DNA from: Longimicrobiales bacterium | GTDB lineage: Bacteria > Gemmatimonadota > Gemmatimonadetes > Longimicrobiales > Gaopeijiaceae | Reading direction: 5' to 3' | DNA: 64,000 nt | NCBI GenBank assembly: GCA_028823235.1 | Contig: JAPKBW010000005.1 | Coordinates: forward strand, 62,001 to 126,000 | Part shown: positions 11,108 to 19,638 of the stretch, in pieces | Position numbering within the stretch: the first letter of the stretch is position 1 | How the letters are laid out: every line of letters starts with the position of its first letter | Position numbers and translations under genes: made by a program | The notes under the pieces: generated by a model | The model's input: the letters and a program-made list of their open reading frames with translations, nothing else | What the model was told of the DNA's origin: nothing | Database searches by the model: none

Positions 11108-11311
11108 CTAGGGCTGGGCCGGCAGGCTTTCCCCGGCCGAACCAGCGACCTGGTCGGCATCTCTGAGGTGCTGATAGATCGAACGGCGCGTGAGTCCGTA
11201 CAGGACGACGCGACTCAGAAACTCAGGATCACTCTCCTGAAATTCCTCGGCCTGCGCTGCGATATCGCTCGGCAGATCAATAGAAATCTGCACGGAACGC
11301 GTCTCCCACAT
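11108..11311 (-). CDS. Small ribbon-helix-helix-like protein
   Basis: 67 residues from ATG 11311; a GTG six bases upstream is the alternative. An N-terminal strand VQISIDLPSDIAAQAEEF is followed by two helices (EFLSRVVLYGLTRRSIYQHL). This resembles ribbon-helix-helix or UPF0175-type small DNA-binding proteins, often antitoxins or repressors. No toxin-like partner is evident beside it: 10986-11107 holds no gene and the 10635 gene product has no toxin signature. An inverted repeat lies upstream at 11502-11516. Confidence 0.5.
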   Translation of the reverse strand: MWETRSVQISIDLPSDIAAQAEEFQESDPEFLSRVVLYGLTRRSIYQHLRDADQVAGSAGESLPAQP

Positions 11312-11317
11312 AGACAC

Positions 11318-11680
11318 ACCCTGCCCACTTAAGATTGCGGAAAAGTTTCAGATTCAGGGATTCCGAATACTCGCCAAAGTATCTCACGAGTTCGGCAGGA
11401 GGCGCTAGCAACCTCGAACTGAGGAGAACTTTAAGGGGGCGCCGAGGGGCGCGCAACCCCTCTCGGGGACGGATTTTGCAGAAATATCAATTTCACTAAG
11501 CTGTTGTACTGCAACACTTTAGGAAACGGTCCAAATCTAATATCCAACTGTTTCCGCGTCTGTGTGCAGCTTATTCCCCACGGCAGCATTCTTCCGGAAG
11601 TCCAAGGAACAGCTGGTCTTGGGAGATCTGCCCAGCGCGACGAATCGGCTTGGTCCGCACAGTATTTTTACGAAAAACTG
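11318..11680. other. Intergenic region with two inverted repeats
   Basis: No convincing gene. GAGGGG/CCCCTC arms with a 7-base loop sit around 11433-11456. A palindrome TGTTG-TACTG-CAACA occupies 11502-11516 inside a locally AT-rich stretch (11475-11550) and could be an operator for a small regulator. The region may hold promoters, but no -35/-10 pair is clear. Confidence 0.3.
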
Positions 11681-12097
11681 CTACGGAAGCGGAGACCGTA
11701 AAAACGCCTCAAGCGTGGCTGGCTCAAAACTTAGAAAGCGGTCCCTCAATGTGCGGGGTCCTGGCTTACGAAAAATCAGAGACGTGCGGTGCACACGCCC
11801 GGACACGACCTCCTCAAACGCGATGAAGCCCCGCCAGGTATCTCGATCGCAGAAACCCCTCAGCCGGGCGGTCCGCGCGCCTAGCGATCGACCAAGGACA
11901 CGCGCCTCAAGCGTCGTAGGCGCCCGTCGCGGTCGGTACGTCGGTCGCCCCGCAACCAGATCGTCGAGATAGGCCTCGGGATGCGTTCCCATGTCCTCCA
12001 GCCAACTGTTGAAAAGAGGCCGCGGGAATAGAGTCTCACAAAATTGAACAAGCACGTGCAGCAGATCTGTGGCAGAAGGCTGGACGCCCAGCTGCAA
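11681..12097 (-). CDS. Unrecognised two-module protein (W-x-E-D module first, TWRG module last)
   Basis: 138 residues from TTG 12097; an upstream stop limits any longer start. Residues about 10-48 carry the W-x-E-D module (PLFNSWLEDMGTHPEAYLDD). The C-terminal half reads DTWRGFIAFEE, HRTSLIFRKP, LRDRFLSFEP and LEAFLRSPL. It aligns by eye with the N-terminal part of the product at 13316-13999 (RTWHGYFSFRP, RTTDIFVEAS, ARSLGRP, LQGLLDSAI). The two modules therefore occur in opposite order in the two genes. The N-terminus looks shortened compared with the 10635 product, so it may be a recombined or truncated gene. Function unknown. Confidence 0.5.
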   Translation of the reverse strand: MQLGVQPSATDLLHVLVQFCETLFPRPLFNSWLEDMGTHPEAYLDDLVAGRPTYRPRRAPTTLEARVLGRSLGARTARLRGFCDRDTWRGFIAFEEVVSGRVHRTSLIFRKPGPRTLRDRFLSFEPATLEAFLRSPLP

Positions 12098-12247
12098 GGC
12101 TCCGACGGTACAGAGGGCGCGGACGGCCTAGCGCGGGATCATCCCAACCAGGGCGCGAGCCTGACGGCGACGACACCCCAGCGTACCGTCGCCGCATGTC
12201 TACTTCACTGGCCGGAGCGAGATCGCTCCGCTACGTGCTGCTGGTCC

Positions 12248-13135
12248 TCAATGGACAACGTGCGATCCCGCGCCGGGAGGCGGTACTTCAACCACCGTCG
12301 CCATCGGCTCATGAATCTGAAGCCGGGCGAGGGTCTCGCGCGCGCCGAAGGTCTCCATCACGCGAGCCATCGAGCCGTACCGGTCGGGCTCAAACCGAGC
12401 CATCAGGGCACCCAGGCCACGTCTCATGCTTCCAAGAACTGCACGGGCCTCCCAAAGATTCGTTGGCAGCGGGAGGCGGACATGGTACGTCACCGTGTCT
12501 GCCGTAGTGAGCGGCTCCACGCGCCTCAGATGAGCTTCAGGAAATGCGTCGGTCAGGGCGTGCTCCAGAGGCGCGTCGGCCTCACTGAACGCTGTCCGGA
12601 AGACGAGCGCGCACGCATCGTAGTCAAGGTGAGCGCGTGTCAGACGCCCGGGGCCAAGCAGAAACCGAATCGACGTTCCCTCATGCATGTCGAGGTCGCG
12701 GCAGATGTCGCGATAGCCCACCCGCAGAAAGGTCGGGCGAGTCAACGGGCCGAAGCCGGCGCGCTCAAGAACCCGCATACCCAGGCGGCGACTGTATTGG
12801 CGCAGCGCGCCATCGTCGCGGGTCGCGGCGGAGGCGGTGATGAGCTCCGATACATGATCGACCGTCGGCTCATAGACCCAGTCAAGCACGACCAGTTCAG
12901 AACTGAGGTCTAGCACCTTCACCCTCCCGCTGCCCAGGTCGACGACCTCGGACGTCGAGGCGTAGCGACCCTCGACCACGAGTGCGAGCCCAATGTCTTC
13001 GATGCGCCCGCCCAGCATATCCATCTCATGGATATCGCGGTACTGAACAACCGCCCGGGTCAGCGGAAGTTCACAGATGCCGAGCACGTCGCCCATAGCC
13101 TCTGGGCGAGCGTCGGCTGTCGTATTGAGATGCAT
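12248..13135 (-). CDS. Unrecognised acidic protein
   Basis: About 295 residues from ATG 13135; a GTG at 13147 and a later ATG after codon 12 are alternatives. The opposite-strand frame is basic and compositionally unlike a protein, so this strand is preferred. I recognise no family. Segments such as RVKVLDLSSELVVLDWVYEP, FLRVGYRDICRDLDMHEGTS and VTYHVRLPLPTNLWEARAVL suggest a soluble alpha/beta protein. No signal peptide or membrane segment is seen. It diverges from the 13316 gene, leaving an AT-rich gap (about 13140-13290). Confidence 0.55.
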   Translation of the reverse strand: MHLNTTADARPEAMGDVLGICELPLTRAVVQYRDIHEMDMLGGRIEDIGLALVVEGRYASTSEVVDLGSGRVKVLDLSSELVVLDWVYEPTVDHVSELITASAATRDDGALRQYSRRLGMRVLERAGFGPLTRPTFLRVGYRDICRDLDMHEGTSIRFLLGPGRLTRAHLDYDACALVFRTAFSEADAPLEHALTDAFPEAHLRRVEPLTTADTVTYHVRLPLPTNLWEARAVLGSMRRGLGALMARFEPDRYGSMARVMETFGARETLARLQIHEPMATVVEVPPPGAGSHVVH

Positions 13136-13315
13136 ACAGATCACCACAGTGAAACGAGACGGATCAATAGGATAACAATCTGTTTACGGCCACTGCAAGG
13201 AAAAAACGCCGCTCGAATAAACGCCTTGCAGCCCCATGCACCCACGGTCATCTTCACCCCGAGAGCTTTATTTTCATGCATATCGGCACCAAGTGCCGGA
13301 GGCCCCCACCACCTC

Positions 13316-13999
13316 GTGACGATTCAGACAGAACGCCGCCGCTCGGTGGCCTTTCTTGAAGACGGCGACGATTCTTGGGCATGCTTCCTCGTGACGTTCC
13401 CCGCCACGCAGCGCACTTGGCACGGCTACTTTTCTTTTCGGCCCAGCTACAGCGAACTGCACGACGACGAGGTCCGGACCACGGATATCTTCGTCGAAGC
13501 GTCAGAGGCTGAGATCCACGAGAAGGCGAGGAGTCTCGGGCGCCCCCTGCTCCAAGGCCTGCTCGACTCCGCCATACACACCCGTGGCCGGGATGACGAC
13601 GACGGCGACTCACACCTTCGTGGCCGATTCCGCACAATCCTTTCCGCTAACGCAGTCGACATCGCTGGAGCGTGGACCGAAGCCGAGGTGGACATCGGCG
13701 GAGACGAACTGGACCGACTTCGCTCACTTTACGAGTCCTACCGAATCGATCAGGTGTCGCACTTCATCTGTCTGGTTGATCCGGAAGCCTTCGAGTCAGC
13801 GGTGGATCAGATCCTGGACGGCGGAAGCATCGACTTCCGAACCAAGGATAAGGTTCAGTTCGCCCGGATGGTCGTTGACTATCTAGAGAAACTGATCCCG
13901 CTCCCCGACTTCGAAACATGGGCTGAAGATTTCCTGAACAATCCAGAAGCCTACCGGCTCTACGCGCACACGCTCCATCGCGAGGGCCGGTTGCCATAG
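13316..13999 (+). CDS. Unrecognised two-module protein (TWHG module first, W-x-E-D module last)
   Basis: About 227 residues from GTG 13316, with GGAGG 13 bases upstream. The frame is open further upstream to 13028 but would overlap the divergent gene. The N-terminal part contains QRTWHGYFSFRP and VRTTDIFVEAS. The middle has an acidic linker (RGRDDDDGDSH) and a helical region (DELDRLRSLYESYRIDQVSH). The C-terminus carries IPLPDFETWAEDFLNNPEAY. Both end modules recur in the 11681 product in reverse order, and the last also in the 10635 product. Function unknown. Confidence 0.6.
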   Translation: MTIQTERRRSVAFLEDGDDSWACFLVTFPATQRTWHGYFSFRPSYSELHDDEVRTTDIFVEASEAEIHEKARSLGRPLLQGLLDSAIHTRGRDDDDGDSHLRGRFRTILSANAVDIAGAWTEAEVDIGGDELDRLRSLYESYRIDQVSHFICLVDPEAFESAVDQILDGGSIDFRTKDKVQFARMVVDYLEKLIPLPDFETWAEDFLNNPEAYRLYAHTLHREGRLP

Positions 14000-14001
14000 G
14001 T

Positions 14002-14017
14002 GAGGTTGTCCAACCTC
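14002..14017. repeat. Perfect inverted repeat after the 13316 gene
   Basis: GAGGTTG-TC-CAACCTC, three bases past the stop. T5 lies 15 bases further on, so it is at best a weak terminator and might instead be a protein site. Confidence 0.35.
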
Positions 14018-14067
14018 TCAAGCCCATTTAGCTTTTTGCGCTCTACAGTTTGGTACTACCAAAGGAT

Positions 14068-14283
14068 GTGACCGTCTTGGAAGTCGTCGTACAGGACAAC
14101 GAAAGTCTCGACCGCGCGCTCCGTCGCTTCAAGCGGAAGGTTCAGCGCTCCGGCCTGTACTCGGAGCTGCGTAAGCGCCGGTTCTATGAGAAGCCGAGTG
14201 CACAGCGGAAGCGGAAGAAAGAAGCCGCCATCCGTCGCGAGCGCCGCAGACAGCGTCGCAAGCGCCCCGGCATAGCCGTGTAA
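14068..14283 (+). CDS. rpsU: 30S ribosomal protein S21
   Basis: About 71 residues. [19 protein letters not shown] followed by [15 protein letters not shown] and a very basic tail is diagnostic for bS21, a small-subunit protein involved in translation initiation. The start is uncertain: GTG 14068 (MTVLEVVV) or TTG 14077, the latter having AAAGGA at a better spacing of ten bases. A strong terminator follows, so it is probably a single-gene transcript. Confidence 0.93.
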   Translation: MTVLEVVVQDNESLDRALRRFKRKVQRSGLYSELRKRRFYEKPSAQRKRKKEAAIRRERRRQRRKRPGIAV

Positions 14284-14299
14284 GACCTGACGTTCCGGG

Positions 14300-14338
14300 A
14301 CGGTCCTCTCCCCTCCCTCAGGGGGAAGGCCGTTTTTT
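14300..14338 (+). terminator. Rho-independent terminator of rpsU
   Basis: A GC-rich hairpin (ACGG...CCGT, inner CCTC and CCCC paired with GGGG and AGG) is followed by six T at 14333-14338. It starts 16 bases after the rpsU stop. Confidence 0.75.
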
Positions 14339-15132
14339 ACCCCACAACCCTGCACTCGAACAGGTCGTCCAACGCGGCCCCGCCTTCGAGATCCTCGCCC
14401 GAGAGATGTTGCCAGGAGAAATTGATGAGGAGCCGATTCCACCCTGGGAGCGTGCGAGCCTTGGTCGGCGTCATTCCCCGTCACGGTCGTCATCACCCGG
14501 CACCACTTTCCGGCAGACTTAAAGCAGAGCCTGCGGGCCGGCTCTGCGCAACTGTAACAGTCCGGTCGGAGAGGAGATCCGCCACTGCCATCAGCTGAAA
14601 CCGCCTCAAGTAGGTGGATGGCGAAGTCAACTCGTGGAGGCGAAACCGAGCCTTTAGCGCCCCCGGGTACGTGGATGCCGCGCAGGCCAGCGAATGCACA
14701 GCCTTGTAGCGAATCGGAAACTCCAACACTCTGCGGCCAAAAGGGGTGGGGGGATAGCGGTAGCCTTGCTCTTGCAGCGCGAGACAAATCGTCGAGAACA
14801 CGTCCCACCGCAGTCGATGGCGAGGCATAGGTCCTGGACCGCCCCTAAATCGATCTGAGATATAGTCTAGCCGTGCGGGGAACGGCTCCCGCGGTCGGCG
14901 GTCGGCGGTCGGCCTCCCAATTTGGTCGACCTCCGGAACAGGGACCAGCCGTCTTGGGCGGGCGTCACGCACCACCAGCCGAGGGAATCCGAAATTGAGC
15001 GCCTCGACGGCCAGACGATTTTCAAGAATCACATCCTCTTCGGGATGCGCAGCCTGGACAGCAGCTTTCTTCAGGCTCAGATCGTTGACCTGAACGACGA
15101 TCGTAACGGCAGCGTTCGCGCGTCAGGTGGCT
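14337..15132 (-). pseudogene. AraC-type transcriptional regulator, broken by two frameshifts
   Basis: Three consecutive minus-strand frames join into one protein. The first (down to about 14545) reads TIVVQVNDLS, then LAVEALNFGFPRLVVRDARP, and an HTH part with STYLRRFQLMAVADLLSDR and TVTVAQ. The second (about 14545-14475) gives EPARRLCFKSAGKWCRVMTT. The third, ATG-ACG-CCG onward, gives MTPTKARTL and WNRLLINFSWQHLSGEDLEG, with TAA at 14339-14337. This is the order of the AraC two-HTH domain. The second shift looks like one extra A at 14474-14475. No start codon fits the N-terminus. The 3' end overlaps the rpsU terminator. Confidence 0.65.
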
Positions 15133-15209
15133 CTGAATCAGGGTGGACCATGAACGGGACACGCGCCAATGCGTGCCCCGCCCCATGTCCACCTCCCCCT
15201 ACGGAGCCG

Positions 15210-16085
15210 TCAGATCGGGAGTGGAACCGGCTTCTCGCCGGACCAGTCGTAGAAACCTTGCCCTGACTTCCGTCCGTAACGACCCATCGCGACGACTCGC
15301 TTCAGGAGCGGGGGAGGCGCATAGCGCTCTTCACGATACTCCTCGTACATGATCTCGCTGATCTTGTATAGCGTGTCGATTCCGACGAAATCGCACAGCG
15401 TGAATGGGCCCATCGGGTAACCACACCCGAGTGCCATCCCAGTGTCGATGTCCGCGATAGTCGCCACGCCTCTCTCGAGCTGGCGGATCGCGTCAAGCAT
15501 ATACGGGACCAGCAGTAGATTCACAACGAACCCGGAGTTGTCCTTCGCTGCAATTGGAACCTTGCCCAGAGCCTTCGCAAACTCGAACGCTCGATCGAAG
15601 GTCTCCTCCGTCGTCGCGATCGTACGCACGACCTCGACCAGCTTCATGACCGGAACCGGATTGAAGAAGTGGAGGCCGACGAAACGATCAGCGCGGCTTG
15701 CAGCCGCCATGTCCGTGATCGTCAGAGAGCTCGTGTTCGATGCGAAGATCGTATGCTCGCCACAAAGGCCATCGAGCTCACCAAAGAGCGCGTTCTTCGC
15801 TTCTAGTTCCTCGACGATCGCTTCGATCACGATGTCGCAATCAGCGAGATCGGACACCTCGGTAGTGAACGAGAGCCGAGCCCATGCCGCGTCCCGATCC
15901 TCTTGCGTGAGCTTTTCTTTCTTCACGGCCCGGTCCATGGATTTGCGAATCCGCTTCTCGCCTGCCGCCAAGAAGTCTCCGTTGACCTCCCGGACGCGCA
16001 CCTCGAACCCGCTTTTGGCCGCGATCTCCGCGATACCGCTTCCCATGAGCCCGCAACCAACTACTCCGACCTTGCTGATATTCAC
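15210..16085 (-). CDS. 3-hydroxyacyl-CoA (3-hydroxybutyryl-CoA) dehydrogenase
   Basis: 291 residues from GTG 16085, preceded by GGAGG at five-base spacing. An N-terminal Rossmann motif KVGVVGCGLMGSGIAEIAA binds NAD(P). The catalytic His lies in FVGLHFFNPVPVMKLVEVV. The C-terminal domain carries NLLLVPYMLDAIR, MGPFTLCDFVG and the GRKSGQGFYDW ending. It oxidises 3-hydroxyacyl-CoA to 3-ketoacyl-CoA, or the reverse in butyrate or PHB-type routes. The thiolase nearby on the same strand (17016) could act on its product; one unrelated gene lies between. Confidence 0.93.
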   Translation of the reverse strand: MNISKVGVVGCGLMGSGIAEIAAKSGFEVRVREVNGDFLAAGEKRIRKSMDRAVKKEKLTQEDRDAAWARLSFTTEVSDLADCDIVIEAIVEELEAKNALFGELDGLCGEHTIFASNTSSLTITDMAAASRADRFVGLHFFNPVPVMKLVEVVRTIATTEETFDRAFEFAKALGKVPIAAKDNSGFVVNLLLVPYMLDAIRQLERGVATIADIDTGMALGCGYPMGPFTLCDFVGIDTLYKISEIMYEEYREERYAPPPLLKRVVAMGRYGRKSGQGFYDWSGEKPVPLPI

Positions 16086-16145
16086 ACCCGCCTCCGTTCT
16101 AGTGCTTCTTCGTGAATCCCTGACAACGTCCACGAGGACGTTGAT

Positions 16146-16994
16146 CTATCGTTCTTCCGATCCCCTCAGGTCTCGGGCGACTCCGTGAAAATGCCGCTTG
16201 ACCCACCGCCTCCAAGAGGCCGGTGGTGGTTCGAGTGACACTCCATACTCGAGCGCATCGAGGACACCCTCAACCTCGACACGGACCTCATCGAACTTCT
16301 TCTTATGCCTTCGACCCACGGAGTATCCGATGACCGCCCATAGCGCCGCACCTGCGACAACACCGACTCCAACCGCCGCTCCGACGGGCAGTAGTGCCGT
16401 CATGCCAGTGCCCGCCGAAGTTCCGGCGAGACCACCCACGACTCCGCCGCCGATGACAGCCCAACGGATGTCCTCACCGCGCGTGCCGGGATCTACAAGA
16501 AACTCGACCAAAGTGTGTTCGTCGTCGACCCGTTCCAGTCTCACTTCCACGGACTTAGCCGAAGCGATGTAGTGCTTTCTGGACGAAAAACTCGCCGCGC
16601 GTGCCAGCTGGGACGCCCAGTCCACTGCAGGCCGGTACTGAAGGATGCCGACCCCTCGACGGACCCCTTGAAGCAACTGGCCTGCGACGAGAAAGTCATC
16701 GATCTGTGACGTGATCTCTTCCGGGTCGCCCGGGACGACTCTCGACGCCCGGATCGACGCAGGGCCGAAGACTCTGGCGATCGGACCGCCGCCCATCACT
16801 CCGCTCCGCACCTCAGCCAATGCTAACCGAACATGCGACTCAGAAAGTCCCACCTCCCTGGCAATCCGAAGAAGCTCCCCTTCCGTCAGTGCCCCATCCG
16901 CCCCGTCAGGATCGGAGGTCGCAAGTTCAGCGGCCCGCCGGATGACCGCGTCGAACTCCCACCGGGTCAGGCTTCGGCCTACCTCGTCATTCAT
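16146..16994 (-). CDS. Unrecognised membrane protein with N-terminal helical module
   Basis: 282 residues. The N-terminus LTRWEFDAVIRRAAELA with LTEGELLRIAREVGLSESHV resembles a small helix-turn-helix-like module. A mixed region follows, with a VEVRLERVDDEHTLVEFLVD strand pair. Two hydrophobic glycine-rich segments (about 178-200 and 207-226: WAVIGGGVVGGLAGTSAG; AAVGVGVVAGAALWAVIG) form a likely transmembrane hairpin. The C-terminus is amphipathic and basic. It sits between a thiolase and a hydroxyacyl-CoA dehydrogenase on the same strand, with gaps of 21 and 60 bases, so co-transcription is likely. No family function known to me. Confidence 0.7.
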   Translation of the reverse strand: MNDEVGRSLTRWEFDAVIRRAAELATSDPDGADGALTEGELLRIAREVGLSESHVRLALAEVRSGVMGGGPIARVFGPASIRASRVVPGDPEEITSQIDDFLVAGQLLQGVRRGVGILQYRPAVDWASQLARAASFSSRKHYIASAKSVEVRLERVDDEHTLVEFLVDPGTRGEDIRWAVIGGGVVGGLAGTSAGTGMTALLPVGAAVGVGVVAGAALWAVIGYSVGRRHKKKFDEVRVEVEGVLDALEYGVSLEPPPASWRRWVKRHFHGVARDLRGSEER

Positions 16995-17015
16995 TCCGGC
17001 GAAGGGTTCACGCGA

Positions 17016-18224
17016 TCAGTACGCCTCAACAATGACAGCGCCTCCCTGCCCACCACCGATGCAAGCAGACCCAAGGCCATACTTCAGGCCGCGCCGACGA
17101 AGCTCGTGAACAAGGTGAATCGTGATCCGCGCACCAGACGCCGCGAGAGGATGCGTCAGAGCAATCGCACCCCCATTCACGTTCGTCTTGTCAGGGTCCA
17201 GACCGAGTTCCTTTTCGACCGACTTGTACTGCGGCGAGAACGCTTCGTTCACCTCGACCAGATCCATGTCGTCGAGCGTCAGGCCAGCCTTCTCGAGCGC
17301 AAGGCGAGCAGCCGGTGCCGGACCAATGCCCATGACCTGCGGCTCTACGCCGACAAAGCCCCACGAAACGATCCGACCAATCGGTGGGACACCGTTGGCC
17401 TGCGCCCAGTCGGATCCGGCCAGTACGGCACTCGCCGCGCCATCACCGATGCCGCTCGCGTTTCCAGCGGTAACGAGACCATCCTTACGGAAGTAGGGGC
17501 GCAACCCACCGAGCGCCTCCATCGTCGTGTCCGACCGGATGTGTTCGTCTGCAGCGAACGTTGTTTCACCCTTCCGGCTCTTGATCACAACCCCGGCGAC
17601 CTCGGCGTCGAAGTGGCCGGCGTCCCACGCGGCCCTGGCGCGCTGGTGTGAATTGTAGGCGACTTGATCGGCCTCCTCCCGCGACACCGCATAGCGATCG
17701 GCGAGCTCCTCAGCAGTCTGGGCCATCGTGAGATCACAATTGGTATCGAGGAGCGCCTCCCAAAGGAGATCCTCGAAATTCGGACCGGCGGGTCCGAGAC
17801 GGAGCTGCTTGCCCCACCGCGCGCCGCGCACGACATGCGGTGCTTGGCTCATCGACTCGGCCCCACCCGTCAGGCAGACATCGGCCTCACCGAGGACGAT
17901 TTCCTTCGCACCCTGAACGATGGCCTCGAATCCCGATCCGCAAAGCCGATTGACGGTGAGAGCACCGGACTCCTGGGGAACGCCACTCCGAAGCGCCACA
18001 TGCCGCGCTAGGTAGATCGAGTCTGATGACGTCTGGAGGGCGTTACCGATAAACGTGTGATCCACCTTGTCGGCTGTGATACCCGCAGCCTCGATAGCCG
18101 CCGTACTCGCGAAGACGCCCAGGTCCGAGGCCGTGAAGCCTTTGAGTGTCCCTCCGAAGGTACCGAATCCAGTCCGTTTTCCAGACAGAATGACGACGTC
18201 GCGCGGATGTCCCTGCGTAGCCAT
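17016..18224 (-). CDS. Acetyl-CoA C-acyltransferase (thiolase)
   Basis: 402 residues, full-length thiolase. The nucleophilic cysteine is C95 in NRLCGSGFEAI. The His motif is GGAIALTHPLAASGARI, and the second cysteine is in GLGSACIGGGQGGAV near the C-terminus. ATG 18224 gives MATQGHPRDVVILSGKRTGFG. It either condenses two acetyl-CoA or cleaves 3-ketoacyl-CoA. With the linked dehydrogenase it could form part of acetoacetyl-CoA/3-hydroxybutyryl-CoA interconversion; degradative versus biosynthetic direction cannot be told from sequence. Confidence 0.95.
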   Translation of the reverse strand: MATQGHPRDVVILSGKRTGFGTFGGTLKGFTASDLGVFASTAAIEAAGITADKVDHTFIGNALQTSSDSIYLARHVALRSGVPQESGALTVNRLCGSGFEAIVQGAKEIVLGEADVCLTGGAESMSQAPHVVRGARWGKQLRLGPAGPNFEDLLWEALLDTNCDLTMAQTAEELADRYAVSREEADQVAYNSHQRARAAWDAGHFDAEVAGVVIKSRKGETTFAADEHIRSDTTMEALGGLRPYFRKDGLVTAGNASGIGDGAASAVLAGSDWAQANGVPPIGRIVSWGFVGVEPQVMGIGPAPAARLALEKAGLTLDDMDLVEVNEAFSPQYKSVEKELGLDPDKTNVNGGAIALTHPLAASGARITIHLVHELRRRGLKYGLGSACIGGGQGGAVIVEAY

Positions 18225-18325
18225 GAAGCCTCGACCGAGAAGTGTTGTTGTTGGGGGACAAAGGCTACCCCCAGAAGAGTCACCGGTTCACCCACCCCAC
18301 AGCCGTAATCTCGCACGATCCGGGG

Positions 18326-18475
18326 CTAGGTGAACCTGGCCTCAAGCGGCTTGTCGAGGTGCTGCATGAAGGCCTTTTTGTTGTTGGCATTCATGTAGGT
18401 TCCCGCGGGCGCAATCTTGCCCGGCATCCGACCGACATTGGTCAGAATCTGACCGATCGTGCGCCCTTCACTCAT
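18326..18475 (-). CDS. Small unrecognised protein (49 aa)
   Basis: ATG 18475 lies 14 bases past the stop of the decarboxylating dehydrogenase gene; TAG is at 18328-18326. The peptide begins MSEGRTIGQILTNVGRMPGK, is basic, and contains NANNKKAFMQHLDKPLEARF. Position at the end of an operon-like pair and protein-like composition support it, but I know no homologue. It could be a genuine small protein. Confidence 0.45.
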   Translation of the reverse strand: MSEGRTIGQILTNVGRMPGKIAPAGTYMNANNKKAFMQHLDKPLEARFT

Positions 18476-18489
18476 CGGGTCGGTCGCCG

Positions 18490-19554
18490 TCAGCCATGAG
18501 CGGCGTAGGCCGCCTCAAGATGCTGCAATATCCAGGTGCCGGCCTGCTCGGTCGACAGTTTGCCATCAAGATCGGGCGTGGTATTCCCCGTCGAGAACGC
18601 TGCGACGACAGCATCCTCGATCCTTTCCGCTGCGGTGCGGTACCCGAAGTGATCGAACATGAGGCCGATACACCTGATGGCTGCGATCGGATTAGCTTGT
18701 CCCATGCCTGCGATATCGGGTGCCGAACCATGGACTGGCTCGAACAGCGCGTTCTGGCCGGGATGAATATTCGCCGACGGCGCCATCCCCAATCCCCCAG
18801 TGATCTCTGCAGCGAGATCACTGATGATGTCTCCGAAAAGATTGGACGCGACGATTACCTGGTAACGCTCCGGACGTCGTACGAGATCCATGGCCATCGC
18901 ATCGACGTACATGGCGTCCGTCTCTATGTCCGGGTACTCGGAGGCGACCTCAGCGAAGACTCGACGCCAGAGTCCACCCACATACCGCATGACGTTCGAC
19001 TTGTCGACGAGCGTGACCTTGTCCCTGTCCCTCGTCGAGGCAAACTCGAAGGCCGCCCGGACAATCCGCTCGACCCCCTTTCGAGTGGCAATGTTCTCCT
19101 CGAGGGCGATCTCGTCAGGACTGTCCATCTTGAAGTTCCCGCCCATTCCCGTGTACTCACCTTCGGTATTCTCACGGAAGATGTCGAGCCTCAGCGACGA
19201 CGTGTCGCGAAGCGGCGAAAGCTCCGGAGAAAAAAGCACGCACGGTCGATAGTTCACATAAAGATCTAGCCTGAAGCGCATTCCGAGGAGAATGTCCTTG
19301 GCGTGCTGATTGCTCGGCACACGCGGGTCACCGAGCGCTCCGAGCAGCACAGCATCGTGATCTTCGTCGAGCGAACGGAATTCCTCATCAGTGATGGTGA
19401 TGCCATCACGGAGGAAACGGTCAGCACCAAGATCCCAGTCCGTAATCTCGACAGGTAGTGCCTCGGCACTGGCAACGAACTCGAGGATTCGCCGGGCTTC
19501 CCGGACGACCTCGATCCCAATGCCATCTCCGGGGATAAGCGCGATGCGGGGCAT
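18490..19554 (-). CDS. Isocitrate/isopropylmalate dehydrogenase family (beta-decarboxylating; isopropylmalate or tartrate type)
   Basis: 354 residues with the family landmarks ALIPGDGIGIEVV, LRLDIFRENTEGEYTGMGG (substrate and metal binding), DKSNVMRY, an AMAMDLVRRP metal-binding segment, IVASNLFGDIISDLAAEITG and the NAD-binding FEPVHGSAPDIAG. The phrase FRLDLYVNYRPC is closer to tartrate/D-malate-dehydrogenase-like members than to typical LeuB. No leu genes are adjacent, so leucine synthesis is not supported by context. Specificity is open. Confidence 0.85.
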   Translation of the reverse strand: MPRIALIPGDGIGIEVVREARRILEFVASAEALPVEITDWDLGADRFLRDGITITDEEFRSLDEDHDAVLLGALGDPRVPSNQHAKDILLGMRFRLDLYVNYRPCVLFSPELSPLRDTSSLRLDIFRENTEGEYTGMGGNFKMDSPDEIALEENIATRKGVERIVRAAFEFASTRDRDKVTLVDKSNVMRYVGGLWRRVFAEVASEYPDIETDAMYVDAMAMDLVRRPERYQVIVASNLFGDIISDLAAEITGGLGMAPSANIHPGQNALFEPVHGSAPDIAGMGQANPIAAIRCIGLMFDHFGYRTAAERIEDAVVAAFSTGNTTPDLDGKLSTEQAGTWILQHLEAAYAAHG

Positions 19555-19638
19555 GTTTCGGCGTGAGGGTCAGCGTGCGAAGGAAGGCAGGAAAGCGTTG
19601 GCCAGACTAAGGATAACCGAGATGAGGCGCCAGCAAGC

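Noticed and set aside
11318-11680. Possible replication origin (AT-rich, near gyrB/recF/ssb)
   Set aside because: No exact DnaA box (TTATCCACA type) or clustered near-matches seen.
12044-12913. Long plus-strand open frame opposite the 12248-13135 gene
   Set aside because: Its product is basic, rich in Cys/His/Arg and lacks protein-like periodicity; the minus-strand product is better in composition.
14056-14808. Minus-strand 250-codon frame as an independent gene
   Set aside because: Its useful part is only the middle piece of the broken AraC-type gene; the rest is opposite rpsU and not protein-like.
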